Below are positions 1 to 5,941 of a stretch of DNA of 10,577 nt, piece after piece; within the stretch, counting starts at the first letter, position 1, and every line of letters starts with the position of its first letter. The notes under the pieces were generated by a model, which worked only from the letters and a program-made list of their open reading frames with translations, did no database searches and was not told the origin of the DNA. The DNA comes from an uncultured Petrimonas sp. (lineage in GTDB: Bacteria > Bacteroidota > Bacteroidia > Bacteroidales > Dysgonomonadaceae): NCBI GenBank assembly GCA_934621705.1, contig CAKTUP010000071.1, forward strand, positions 1 to 10,577, read 5' to 3'. A program made the translations under genes and the position numbers.

Positions 1-561
1 CAACTCTTCCCTACCCGATCTTTTTTCAGACGAAGTAACGAAAACGGGCGGAAGCTCTTCCCACGTTTCCAGCAGTTTTTGCTTGTATGCTTCCACGTTT
101 TGCTGCAATTTCACCGGGCCTTGTTTGTCGCCTTTGGTGAAAACGATGCTGAACGGAACGCCGTTCTCGCCCAGCCATTCCATAAATTCGAGGTCTATTT
201 TCTGCGGTTCGTGGCGGCTGTCCACCAGCACGAAAAGTGAGGTCAGTTGTTCGCGCTCCAGCACGTAATCTTCGATTATTTTTTGCAACCGTTCGCGGTT
301 TTCCTTTCCGCGACGGGCGTAACCGTATCCGGGTAAATCCACCAGATACCACTCATCGTTAATCAAAAAATGGTTGATAAGCATCGTTTTTCCCGGTGTG
401 GACGACGTCATAGCCAATCCTTTGCGGTTTGTCAGCATATTGATAAGCGACGACTTCCCCACGTTGGAACGTCCGATAAACGCGTACTCCGGCTTCCCGT
501 CCTGCGGGCATTTCCGGTGGTCGGTGTTGCTGATGATAAATTCGGCAGATTTGATAAGCAT
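1..561 (-). CDS. engB: Ribosome biogenesis GTP-binding protein EngB (YihA/YsxC), C-terminus cut by window edge
   Basis: TRAFAC-class GTPase of the EngB family, which in other bacteria assists assembly of the large ribosomal subunit in the cytoplasm. Translating the minus strand from the ATG at 561 gives 187 open codons up to the window edge. All five G motifs are visible: G1 GRSNVGKSS (residues 30-38), G2 TSSTPGKT (52-59), G3 DLPGYGYA (75-82), G4 TKGD (142-145, where TKAD is usual) and G5 TSSE (176-179). Family members are about 195-210 residues, so only a short C-terminal tail is missing. The N-terminus ([12 protein letters not shown]) matches the usual EngB start, which supports this ATG. 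The gene follows the symporter gene by 22 bp on the same strand, so it may be the last gene of a loose operon. A 7-bp tandem repeat fills the gap just upstream. The family assignment is very secure. Confidence 0.97.
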   Translation of the reverse strand, partial: MLIKSAEFIISNTDHRKCPQDGKPEYAFIGRSNVGKSSLINMLTNRKGLAMTSSTPGKTMLINHFLINDEWYLVDLPGYGYARRGKENRERLQKIIEDYVLEREQLTSLFVLVDSRHEPQKIDLEFMEWLGENGVPFSIVFTKGDKQGPVKLQQNVEAYKQKLLETWEELPPVFVTSSEKRSGREEL

Positions 562-564
562 GTT

Positions 565-599
565 ACAATTGACGATTTACAATTTACGATTTACGATTT
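565..599. repeat. Five-copy 7-bp tandem repeat (ACRATTK type)
   Basis: Five adjoining heptamers read on the plus strand as ACAATTG, ACGATTT, ACAATTT, ACGATTT and ACGATTT, starting at 565, 572, 579, 586 and 593. The block fills the gap between engB and the symporter gene and runs into the symporter's 3' end: its stop codon (584-586) and last codons are made of repeat sequence. The copies differ at only two positions. I recall similar AT-rich heptad repeats between genes in Bacteroidota, but I know of no function for them. Confidence 0.85.
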
Positions 600-2044
600 A
601 AAGATAATATCCACAGTCCGATTCCGGTGAGGGCGGCGTTGATAAGCAGCAGTTCGTATCCCACCTGATAGCCGAGCAGTTGTTTCATCGTAATTTCGAC
701 AACGAAACAGATGATGGGTGCGGCGATGGCTACGTAAGGCACCCAGCGGTCGATAGGTTTCAGTTTCGTGTACAATCCACAGAAATACAAGCCGAGCAAC
801 GGGCCATAAGTGTACGATGCAAGTTTGTAAATGGCGGTGATAATGCTGTCGGAACCGATGGCTTCGATAAGCAGAATGATAAGAACGAATATGGCGCTGA
901 TAACCAGGTGAACGCGTCGGCGCGTAGCCACATTTTTGCGTTCGATGGCGGGATTATCGGTCTTTTTCATATCCAGAATATCCACGCAAAACGAGGTGGT
1001 AAGCGCCGTCAATGCCGAATCGGCGCTCGAAAAGGCCGCCGCCACAATTCCCACGATAAAAATTCCCAGCACAATCTGTCCCAAATGGTTGCTGGCAATA
1101 ATCGGTAAAATATTGTCGGAAACTTCGGGCAAGGCAATACCGTTTTGCTGCGCAAAGATCAGCAACAGCACGCCCAGACTCAGAAACAACAGGTTGATGG
1201 GCGCGAAAGCCAGCCCGTAAGAAACCACGTTTTTTTGGGCGTCTTTCAGGCTTTTTATCGTCAGGTTCTTCTGCATCTGATCCTGGTCGAGTCCCGTCAT
1301 CACAATCGTGATAAACATCCCGCTGAAAAACTGCTTGAAGAAGTTTTGCGTGCTCGCCCAGTCGTCGAACACGAAAATGCGCGAGTGCGGACTGTCGACA
1401 ATCGCCCGGAAAGTGTCTCCCATACTGAAATCGAGCCGCGTCATTACCTGCCAGATAATCAGCACCAGCGCGGTGAGGAAAAGCAATGTCTGCACCCAAT
1501 CTGTCCAAATGATGGTTTTGATGCCGCTTTTATGGCTGTACAGCCAGATGATGAGAATTATGCCGATAACCGTTACCACAAACGGAACACCCCACGCGTC
1601 GAAAACGAGCGACTGCAAAATAAATGCCACCAGGTAGAGTCGTGCGGCGGCTCCCACAATTTTTGAAAGCAAGAAAAACCACGCTCCGGTTTTGTACGAG
1701 CGTTTTCCGTATCGCTGGTCGAGATAGCCGTAAATGGTTGTCAGATTCAGTTTGTAGTAGAGCGGAAGCAGTACGTAGGCAATGACAAGGTAGCCGAAAA
1801 AGAAGCCAAGAACCATTTGCATATAGGTCATATCGAGGTTTCGCACCATTCCCGGAACGGAAACGAACGTTACACCCGAAATGGACGTTCCTATCATGGC
1901 AAACGCCACAATGTACCACTTCGATGATTTGTTGGCGCGGAAAAACGCGTCGTTGTCCGTGCCTTTCCGGCTGGTGAGGTACGAAATGAACATCAGCAGC
2001 AGGAAATAGGCGGCTATGACGATAAGGATGAAACTGCTTTGCAT
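584..2044 (-). CDS. Sodium:solute symporter family transporter (SSF)
   Basis: A 486-residue inner-membrane transporter of the sodium:solute symporter family, using the LeuT-type fold with about 13 transmembrane helices. The protein is almost entirely hydrophobic segments. Family hallmarks are an unwound-helix motif GTSISG (52-57), a loop GLDQDQMQKN (251-260) common in this family, and AAAFSSADSALTA (335-347), whose FSS serines match the sodium-site serines of characterised members by position. Length is normal. The substrate cannot be read from sequence; sugars, sialic acid, amino acids and carboxylates are all taken by relatives. The start at 2044 opens with a short periplasmic segment and the first helix, as usual. 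The gene lies 43 bp after the HAD phosphatase gene and 22 bp before engB, all on one strand. Oddity: the C-terminal residues NRKS and the stop are encoded by a 7-bp tandem repeat, so the native tail may have been replaced. Confidence 0.93.
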   Translation of the reverse strand: MQSSFILIVIAAYFLLLMFISYLTSRKGTDNDAFFRANKSSKWYIVAFAMIGTSISGVTFVSVPGMVRNLDMTYMQMVLGFFFGYLVIAYVLLPLYYKLNLTTIYGYLDQRYGKRSYKTGAWFFLLSKIVGAAARLYLVAFILQSLVFDAWGVPFVVTVIGIILIIWLYSHKSGIKTIIWTDWVQTLLFLTALVLIIWQVMTRLDFSMGDTFRAIVDSPHSRIFVFDDWASTQNFFKQFFSGMFITIVMTGLDQDQMQKNLTIKSLKDAQKNVVSYGLAFAPINLLFLSLGVLLLIFAQQNGIALPEVSDNILPIIASNHLGQIVLGIFIVGIVAAAFSSADSALTALTTSFCVDILDMKKTDNPAIERKNVATRRRVHLVISAIFVLIILLIEAIGSDSIITAIYKLASYTYGPLLGLYFCGLYTKLKPIDRWVPYVAIAAPIICFVVEITMKQLLGYQVGYELLLINAALTGIGLWILSLNRKS

Positions 2045-2087
2045 ATTTTTTTAAGACAAAAGAGTAAAGAACAAGGATGAAAGACAA

Positions 2088-2720
2088 TTACAACTTCAAA
2101 AAATAATCGGTAAGTTGTGAAAACGAATCGAATTTCAGTTCGTAATTATCGGTTTTTCCGAAACCGTAGGTCATAAACACAAACGGAACGCCGGCATCAA
2201 TACAGGCTTTGCTGTCGCCGTCGGTATCGCCCATGTAAACCGGATGGGTTAATTGGTTTCGCTCTTTCAGCAATCTCAGGTTGAACGATTTGGGTTTCAG
2301 GTTTTGCCCGTGCTCCATATAATCGGTAAACAGGTGCACGGTGTGGGTATGTTTCATAAAATTCACCAGGCCGCCCTCTTCGCAATTGCTGAGCAGAAAA
2401 AGCGGATATTTCTCCGAGAGTTTTTCCAATCCTTCGAGAACGCCGTCGTATATTTTCGGCTTCATATCTGGAACCAGCAACTGATATTGGCGAATAACCT
2501 CGTTGAATAACTCATCCTGCTCCTTTTCCGATGCTTCGGGAGCGATAGAATCGAGCATCACGCGCGCTTCTTTTCCCATTAAACCCAGCAAATCTTCGCG
2601 GGTAACTCGTGAATCATATCCTAAAATTTCCAGCCCTTTGTTCCAGACAATTACGTAAGAATTTACATTGTCCCAAAGGGTTCCGTCCATATCGAAAATT
2701 AAACTGTCGGGGGTTGTCAT
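2088..2720 (-). CDS. HAD-superfamily phosphatase, phosphoglycolate-phosphatase-like
   Basis: A 210-residue cytoplasmic haloacid-dehalogenase-type hydrolase. Motif I is DMDGTLWD with nucleophile D10 and acid/base D12. Motif II is the Ser-Asn pair at 111-112 (LLSNCEEG). Motif III is a lysine in LKPKSF (K142 or K144). Motif IV is GDTDGDS (164-170) with the Mg-binding aspartates. The stretch between motifs I and II (about 16-90) is mainly helical, as in a C1 cap, which points to small phosphorylated substrates such as phosphoglycolate or nucleotide monophosphates. The real substrate is not determined. All catalytic residues are intact and the length is typical. The ATG at 2720 places motif I at the usual distance from the N-terminus. 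It lies 26 bp downstream of the HigA-like gene and 43 bp upstream of the symporter gene; no metabolic link to either is evident. Confidence 0.92.
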   Translation of the reverse strand: MTTPDSLIFDMDGTLWDNVNSYVIVWNKGLEILGYDSRVTREDLLGLMGKEARVMLDSIAPEASEKEQDELFNEVIRQYQLLVPDMKPKIYDGVLEGLEKLSEKYPLFLLSNCEEGGLVNFMKHTHTVHLFTDYMEHGQNLKPKSFNLRLLKERNQLTHPVYMGDTDGDSKACIDAGVPFVFMTYGFGKTDNYELKFDSFSQLTDYFLKL

Positions 2721-2746
2721 ATTATTTTTTTACGAGCGATGTACGA

Positions 2747-3046
2747 TCAAAGGATACTCGCTCTGTCTAAGATACTCAAACGGCGTTTTCGGGCAATAAT
2801 AAGTTCATAATTTTTCTGGAGATTCATCCAATTGCTTGCCGGAATGCCCAACAAATCTTCCAGTTTCAACGAGAATTCAGCTGAAAAGCCTCTTTTCCCT
2901 TTGATATATTCATTCAGATTTGAAGCGGGAATGCCCAATCTTTCTGCAAAATCTTTTTGCTTTATTTCGCGCTCTTCCAGTTCCAGTTTCAATATATTCC
3001 CGGGATGTACGGCTGTGTTTGCTACAAATTCATTTTTTGTTTCCAT
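2747..3046 (-). CDS. HigA-type XRE antitoxin, apparently without toxin partner
   Basis: A 99-residue DNA-binding protein of the HigA/VapI addiction-module antitoxin family. It has the family's N-terminal HPGNILKLELEER stretch (14-26), then a Cro/cI helix-turn-helix (about 29-58) with KDFAERLGIPASNLNEYIKG and GKRGFS, then the typical WMNLQKNYEL segment (73-82). HigA proteins bind and neutralise the RelE-like mRNA interferase HigB and repress their own promoter. HigB genes normally sit directly upstream. Here the 170 bp upstream hold no toxin-like reading frame and the gene downstream is a HAD phosphatase. It is therefore an orphan antitoxin, a remnant, or a regulator with another role. The reading frame is intact and the length is normal for HigA. 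Confidence 0.9.
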   Translation of the reverse strand: METKNEFVANTAVHPGNILKLELEEREIKQKDFAERLGIPASNLNEYIKGKRGFSAEFSLKLEDLLGIPASNWMNLQKNYELIIARKRRLSILDRASIL

Positions 3047-3131
3047 AATGCGTCTTGTCTAATTCAATAATTGAGTCTTCTCCGAAAAGTCTGTTTTTTT
3101 ATGACACCCATAAACGAACGTTCTCCAAAAT

Positions 3132-3159
3132 ACTCAAAACTCAGAACTCAAAACTCATT
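3132..3159. repeat. Four-copy 7-bp tandem repeat (ACTCARA type)
   Basis: Four heptamers ACTCAAA, ACTCAGA, ACTCAAA, ACTCATT starting at 3132, 3139, 3146 and 3153. They lie in the 228-bp divergent gap between the HigA-like gene and the lipid kinase gene. The period is the same as in the 565-599 block although the sequence is different. No function is known to me. The rest of this gap holds a small hairpin and the kinase promoter candidate. Confidence 0.75.
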
Positions 3160-3195
3160 TGCTATTTTTTCTAAGCCACAAAATTACTCAACAAA

Positions 3196-3207
3196 GCCCG
3201 AAAGGGC
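3196..3207. repeat. Short GC hairpin GCCC-GAAA-GGGC
   Basis: A perfect 4-bp GC stem with a GAAA loop in AT-rich intergenic DNA. The motif resembles the small palindromes at 6115-6127 and 6324-6337 in the large palindrome blocks and may be a single stray copy of that family. It has no T-run and is unlikely to end transcription. Confidence 0.5.
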
Positions 3208-3250
3208 AAATAATTGATTGGCAAAATGGAGGATAAACAGTTTTTTGTCC

Positions 3251-3258
3251 TATTTTTG
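3251..3258 (+). promoter_or_regulatory. Candidate Bacteroidota -7 box for the lipid kinase gene
   Basis: TATTTTTG fits the TAnnTTTG -7 consensus of the Bacteroidota housekeeping sigma factor exactly. It ends 16 bp before the ATG at 3275. No TTTG -33 box is seen at the expected 19-21 bp upstream, so the call rests on one element. If used, transcription would begin near 3264, which rules out the longer reading frame beginning at 3218. Confidence 0.45.
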
Positions 3259-3274
3259 TGTAAAACTACGAGAT

Positions 3275-4225
3275 ATGGAGAAAACCAAAGTTTGCGTCAT
3301 CATCAATCCCGTATCGGGAACGGAATCGAAGAAAAATATCCCCGAAGAAGTGGCGGCTGCATTCGATCAAACCCAATTCGATATCATCATCCGGATTACC
3401 GGCTATCCCGGACATGCCACCGAAATTGCCAAAGAAGCAGTTAAAAATAAATTCGCGTACGTTCTTACCGTCGGCGGAGACGGAACGGTGAACGAAGTGG
3501 CAAAAGCGCTGGTAAATACCGATACAGTGCTGGGGATTATCCCGTTTGGGTCGGGAAACGGGTTGGCACGCGACCTGCATCTCTCCATGGATTCGGAAAA
3601 GGCCATAAAAACCATACTCGACGGCAATATCCGCACCATCGATTACGGATCAGCCAACGAACATATCTTTTTTTGCACCTGCGGTGTTGGGTTCGATGCG
3701 TTTATCAGCGACAAGTTTGCTGAAGACAAAAAGCGCGGCCCGCTGGGATATGTGCGCAATATCGTGGAAGGCGTTATCGATTTCCGATCGGAAGAATACG
3801 AGATTACGCACGACGAAGGCACGCTCAACGAACGCGCGTTCCTGGTAACCTGCGCCAATGCTTCGCAATACGGAAACGAAGTGTACATTGCGCCGGGCGC
3901 CGATATGGAAGACGGTAAAATGAACGTATCGATACTGAAACCGCTCAATGCCAACGAAATTCCGCAAACCACGCTGCAACTGCTCACCAAAAATATCGAC
4001 AAGAACAGCAAAATGATCTCGTTGCTCACAAGCAATCTCACCATAAAAAGAAGCAAACCGGGAATGCTACACGTGGACGGCGAACCGGTTGAAGCGGGCA
4101 AGGAAATTAACGTAACGATTTATCAAAAAGGATTGAAAGTTTTTGCGCCTAAACAGTTGGAAGTGAAACCGCCCAAAGAAAAGGAAAATATTTTCACGGC
4201 CATCACGCGGTGGTTGAATGTGTAA
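3275..4225 (+). CDS. Diacylglycerol kinase-family lipid kinase (YegS/BmrU type)
   Basis: A 316-residue cytoplasmic or membrane-associated kinase of the DAGK catalytic family, which phosphorylates diacylglycerol, phosphatidylglycerol or sphingoid lipids using ATP. Motifs counted from the chosen start: NPVSGT (11-16), the nucleotide loop GGDGTVNEV (67-75), FGSGNGLARDL (81-91), the APGADMEDGKMNV segment (206-218) and HVDGEP (266-271). Length is normal for the family. I chose the ATG at 3275 rather than 3218 because family members begin a few residues before the first beta-strand (KVCVIINP), and because the likely -7 box at 3251-3258 lies inside the longer frame. Exact lipid substrate is unknown. 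It is the only plus-strand gene here and converges on the DUF302 gene across a shared terminator hairpin. Confidence 0.93.
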   Translation: MEKTKVCVIINPVSGTESKKNIPEEVAAAFDQTQFDIIIRITGYPGHATEIAKEAVKNKFAYVLTVGGDGTVNEVAKALVNTDTVLGIIPFGSGNGLARDLHLSMDSEKAIKTILDGNIRTIDYGSANEHIFFCTCGVGFDAFISDKFAEDKKRGPLGYVRNIVEGVIDFRSEEYEITHDEGTLNERAFLVTCANASQYGNEVYIAPGADMEDGKMNVSILKPLNANEIPQTTLQLLTKNIDKNSKMISLLTSNLTIKRSKPGMLHVDGEPVEAGKEINVTIYQKGLKVFAPKQLEVKPPKEKENIFTAITRWLNV

Positions 4226-4243
4226 ACCGCCGATAACAAAAAC

Positions 4244-4277
4244 AGAACGGACACACTCTCACGAGTGCGTCCGTTCT
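4244..4277. terminator. Bidirectional hairpin terminator between convergent genes
   Basis: Inverted repeat with 15-bp arms (4244-4258 and 4263-4277), one mismatch, and a TCAC loop. It lies between the stop of the plus-strand lipid kinase gene (4225) and the stop of the minus-strand DUF302 gene (4320). The minus-strand reading is followed by a T-rich stretch (CTGTTTTTGTT), so it fits a terminator for the arsR operon well. The plus-strand reading has only TTCTTCATTC and may be weaker. Confidence 0.85.
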
Positions 4278-4319
4278 TCATTCATAACAAGTTATTAAAA
4301 CAAAAATAAATTTCCGGTT

Positions 4320-4715
4320 CTATTCTGCTATTTGTGCCACAAAGCCTTCGGCATCGTGGTACGCGCCGCTCATCACTTCTTCCACCACTCCGCCAATTTG
4401 CGAAGCAAACAAAGCGGAATTCATGCGTGAAACGTAGGTTTTGCCGTCGGCTTTTTCGTGTACCGAAAGGCGGCAAGGCATCATGTTGGCGTAAATTCTC
4501 AGCTCGTCCGCCGAAAGCAAACGATAGGCGTATTTCGGGTTGCAAAGCTCAATTACTTTCACGGGAAGAACTTCGAAACCGTTTTTTGTCATCGTTTCTT
4601 TCAAATCGTGCGTGTGCGTTACCCGCCATCCGGCTTCTGCAATAATGCCGTTGAGTTTTTCAACGGTTTCGTCGAAGCCATACTTACTTTTACTTTCGAA
4701 AAACATATTGTCCAT
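4320..4715 (-). CDS. DUF302 domain-containing protein
   Basis: A 131-residue soluble protein matching the DUF302 family. Typical features are the FDETVEKLNGIIAEAGW segment (14-30), where family members have a conserved helix, and the central NPKYAYRLLSADELRIYANMMPCRLSVHEKADGKTYVSRMN region. There is no signal peptide or membrane segment, so it should be cytoplasmic. DUF302 proteins have no agreed biochemical role that I know of, although they often occur beside redox or sulfur genes. It is the last gene of a four-gene operon, 9 bp after the thioredoxin gene, followed by a strong hairpin. Cys58 (IELCNP) and Cys81 (MPCRL) might act as thiols, but this is a guess. The family call is firm; the function is open. 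Confidence 0.87.
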   Translation of the reverse strand: MDNMFFESKSKYGFDETVEKLNGIIAEAGWRVTHTHDLKETMTKNGFEVLPVKVIELCNPKYAYRLLSADELRIYANMMPCRLSVHEKADGKTYVSRMNSALFASQIGGVVEEVMSGAYHDAEGFVAQIAE

Positions 4716-4724
4716 AATTCACTA

Positions 4725-5225
4725 TTAATTTTTGAGTAAAACTTCGTTAATAGCCTGCTTAAAGGCATCTTTGGGCAATGCGCCCTGCGCCATCTGCGGA
4801 GCTTCGCCCATGGGCACGAAAAGCAGCGTGGGAATGCTCCGGATTCCGAAAGCGGCAGCCAGTTCCTGCTCGGCTTCCGTGTCTATTTTGTAGATGTAAA
4901 TCTGGTCTTCGTATTCGGCGGCCAGTTCTTCCAGAATGGGCGCGATCATTTTGCACGGGCCGCACCAGTCGGCATAAAAATCGATGATGGCGGGTTTATC
5001 GCCCAGGTATTCCCATTTTTCGGGATTTTTCTCGTAGTTTACCACTTTCGTTAAAAAGTCTGCTTTTGTTAAATGAATTGTCTTAGCCATATTTGTTTGT
5101 TTTGAATTAGTTTCCTGTTTAGTTACATCCGCCTGAGCCGATGGTTGTGATTTGCTGCCGTTGCTGTTGCATGACACGACCGTTAATGACAGGGCAAGCG
5201 CGGCGATAATAAGTTTTGTATTCAT
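4725..5225 (-). CDS. Thioredoxin with lipoprotein signal peptide
   Basis: A 166-residue protein made of a lipoprotein leader and a complete thioredoxin domain. Residues 1-18 are a hydrophobic signal ending in a lipobox (VVSC, acylated Cys19). Residues 20-45 are a Ser/Gln/Lys/Thr linker. Residues 46-166 are a thioredoxin fold with active site WCGPCK (87-92) and the cis-proline motif SIPT (130-133). From the leader the product should be tethered facing the periplasm, probably supplying reducing power to extracytoplasmic thiols. Oddity: residue 46 is a methionine (ATG at 5090-5088) preceded by AAACAAACAAAT, a good start context in this group, and the downstream part MAKTIHLTK... is a full-length cytoplasmic thioredoxin. 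Two products from two starts are possible. It lies 30 bp after the DUF6132 gene and 9 bp before the DUF302 gene. Confidence 0.93.
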   Translation of the reverse strand: MNTKLIIAALALSLTVVSCNSNGSKSQPSAQADVTKQETNSKQTNMAKTIHLTKADFLTKVVNYEKNPEKWEYLGDKPAIIDFYADWCGPCKMIAPILEELAAEYEDQIYIYKIDTEAEQELAAAFGIRSIPTLLFVPMGEAPQMAQGALPKDAFKQAINEVLLKN

Positions 5226-5255
5226 CTGTTTTTATTTTATTGATAATCTTGATAT

Positions 5256-5465
5256 TTACTTCTTCACTTCTTTATTATCAGTTTTAAAGATGTCGAAAAT
5301 AAGCAAGCCCATTACAGAGCCGTAAGCGGTTACCCGCCAGGGATTGGAAGTGATGGGGCAAGCGCCTGTTCCGCAACCGATAAAGTGATAATACAAATAA
5401 CCCCCGATTGCTCCGGCAAGAACTCCTGCAAATTTCAGCCAGTGTTTTGTGAAAAATTCTTTCAT
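5256..5465 (-). CDS. DUF6132 small membrane protein
   Basis: A 69-residue inner-membrane protein with two transmembrane helices (about 12-29 and 45-60) and a loop carrying GCGTGACPITSNP (30-42). The two cysteines (31 and 36) and the CPITSNP motif are the signature of DUF6132. A similar Gly/Cys/CPIT motif occurs in C-terminal membrane tails of some rhodanese-type sulfurtransferases, which hints at a sulfur or thiol role; that is inference. The tail KTDNKEVKK is charged and likely cytoplasmic. The gene starts 12 bp after arsR and precedes the membrane-anchored thioredoxin, so its cysteine pair could be a redox partner of that thioredoxin. No function is established. Confidence 0.85.
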   Translation of the reverse strand: MKEFFTKHWLKFAGVLAGAIGGYLYYHFIGCGTGACPITSNPWRVTAYGSVMGLLIFDIFKTDNKEVKK

Positions 5466-5477
5466 ATATATTTCTTG

Positions 5478-5792
5478 TCAATTACAATCTACAATACAAC
5501 TCAACATTTGGATAACCTTACCGTTCTTGATGGAATAATAACAGTTCTTTCCGCTTTTGCGACGGCGCAAAATCCCTTTCGCGTGCATATCGGTCAGGTG
5601 ATACGAAAGCAACGATTGCTCACAATCAATAATTTCCACCATCTCTGAAACCGATTTTTCTTTTTCGTTTGCTAATAAGGTAATTACGCTCAATCTGATC
5701 TCGTTTGCCAGGGCTTTCAACATATATGCTGCCTCTTCAAACTGCGCTTTATCGATCTTTTGTTCCTTTATTTCGAGCATTGTAAATTCCAT
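5478..5792 (-). CDS. ArsR/SmtB-family transcriptional repressor
   Basis: A 104-residue winged-helix regulator. The order is typical: helical N-terminus with EEAAYMLKALANEIRLSVITLL (about 19-40), a recognition helix CEQSLLSYHLTDMHAKGIL (57-75), and the wing RRRKSGKNCYYSIKNGK (76-92). ArsR dimers leave DNA on binding metal or on thiol oxidation. Cysteines occur at 57, 84, 99 and 103. Cys57 sits just ahead of the recognition helix and Cys99/Cys103 in the last helix, a layout that would suit a metal or dithiol sensor, but it is not the classic ELCVCDL arsenic site. The start at 5792 could instead be the ATG at 5780 (residue 5). It is the first gene of the operon, 12 bp before the DUF6132 gene, and an inverted repeat with promoter lies just upstream, so autorepression is likely. 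Confidence 0.93.
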   Translation of the reverse strand: MEFTMLEIKEQKIDKAQFEEAAYMLKALANEIRLSVITLLANEKEKSVSEMVEIIDCEQSLLSYHLTDMHAKGILRRRKSGKNCYYSIKNGKVIQMLSCIVDCN

Positions 5793-5810
5793 TGTTTTTC
5801 TTTAAATCAA

Positions 5811-5841
5811 TATATGAACATATATTCATATAATAATGTTC
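5811..5841. promoter_or_regulatory. Probable ArsR operator: overlapping inverted repeats
   Basis: Two inverted repeats overlap. The first has perfect 8-bp arms TATATGAA (5811-5818) and TTCATATA (5825-5832) around a 6-bp spacer. The second pairs GAACAT (5816-5821) with ATGTTC (5836-5841). Known ArsR operators are AT-rich imperfect palindromes of about this size. The site lies 19-49 bp before the arsR start and touches the -7 box, where bound repressor would block RNA polymerase. Confidence 0.75.
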
Positions 5842-5848
5842 AAAAGTA
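5841..5848 (-). promoter_or_regulatory. Candidate -7 box of the arsR operon
   Basis: On the minus strand this reads TACTTTTG, an exact TAnnTTTG match. A clear -33 TTTG at 19-21 bp is missing; the nearest upstream TTG is about 24 bp away. Transcription would start near 5835, inside the inverted repeats, leaving a leader of roughly 40 nt before arsR. Confidence 0.55.
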
Positions 5849-5941
5849 GTACAAATTTTTGTAGATGGACAGCAATATTGATATTATTTATGGGTGAAAG
5901 ACGGGGTTTACCGGGGAAGTGTAATTTGAAATAAAATGAAT

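Noticed and set aside
954..1508. Long minus-strand frame of 184 codons within the symporter gene
   Set aside because: An off-frame shadow of the symporter, whose own frame has clear family motifs and membrane helices.
1145..1666. Plus-strand frame of 173 codons opposite the symporter gene
   Set aside because: Antisense shadow, rich in His, Gln and Arg, without any recognisable domain.
3056..3106. Short minus-strand frame MGVIKKQTFRRRLNY resembling the N-terminus of some polysaccharide flippases
   Set aside because: Only 15 codons before a stop and no further similarity visible. Too short to call a gene remnant, though a translated search would settle it.
3218..3274. Upstream in-frame ATG of the lipid kinase gene adding 19 residues
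   Set aside because: The extra residues do not fit the family N-terminus and a probable -7 box lies within them.
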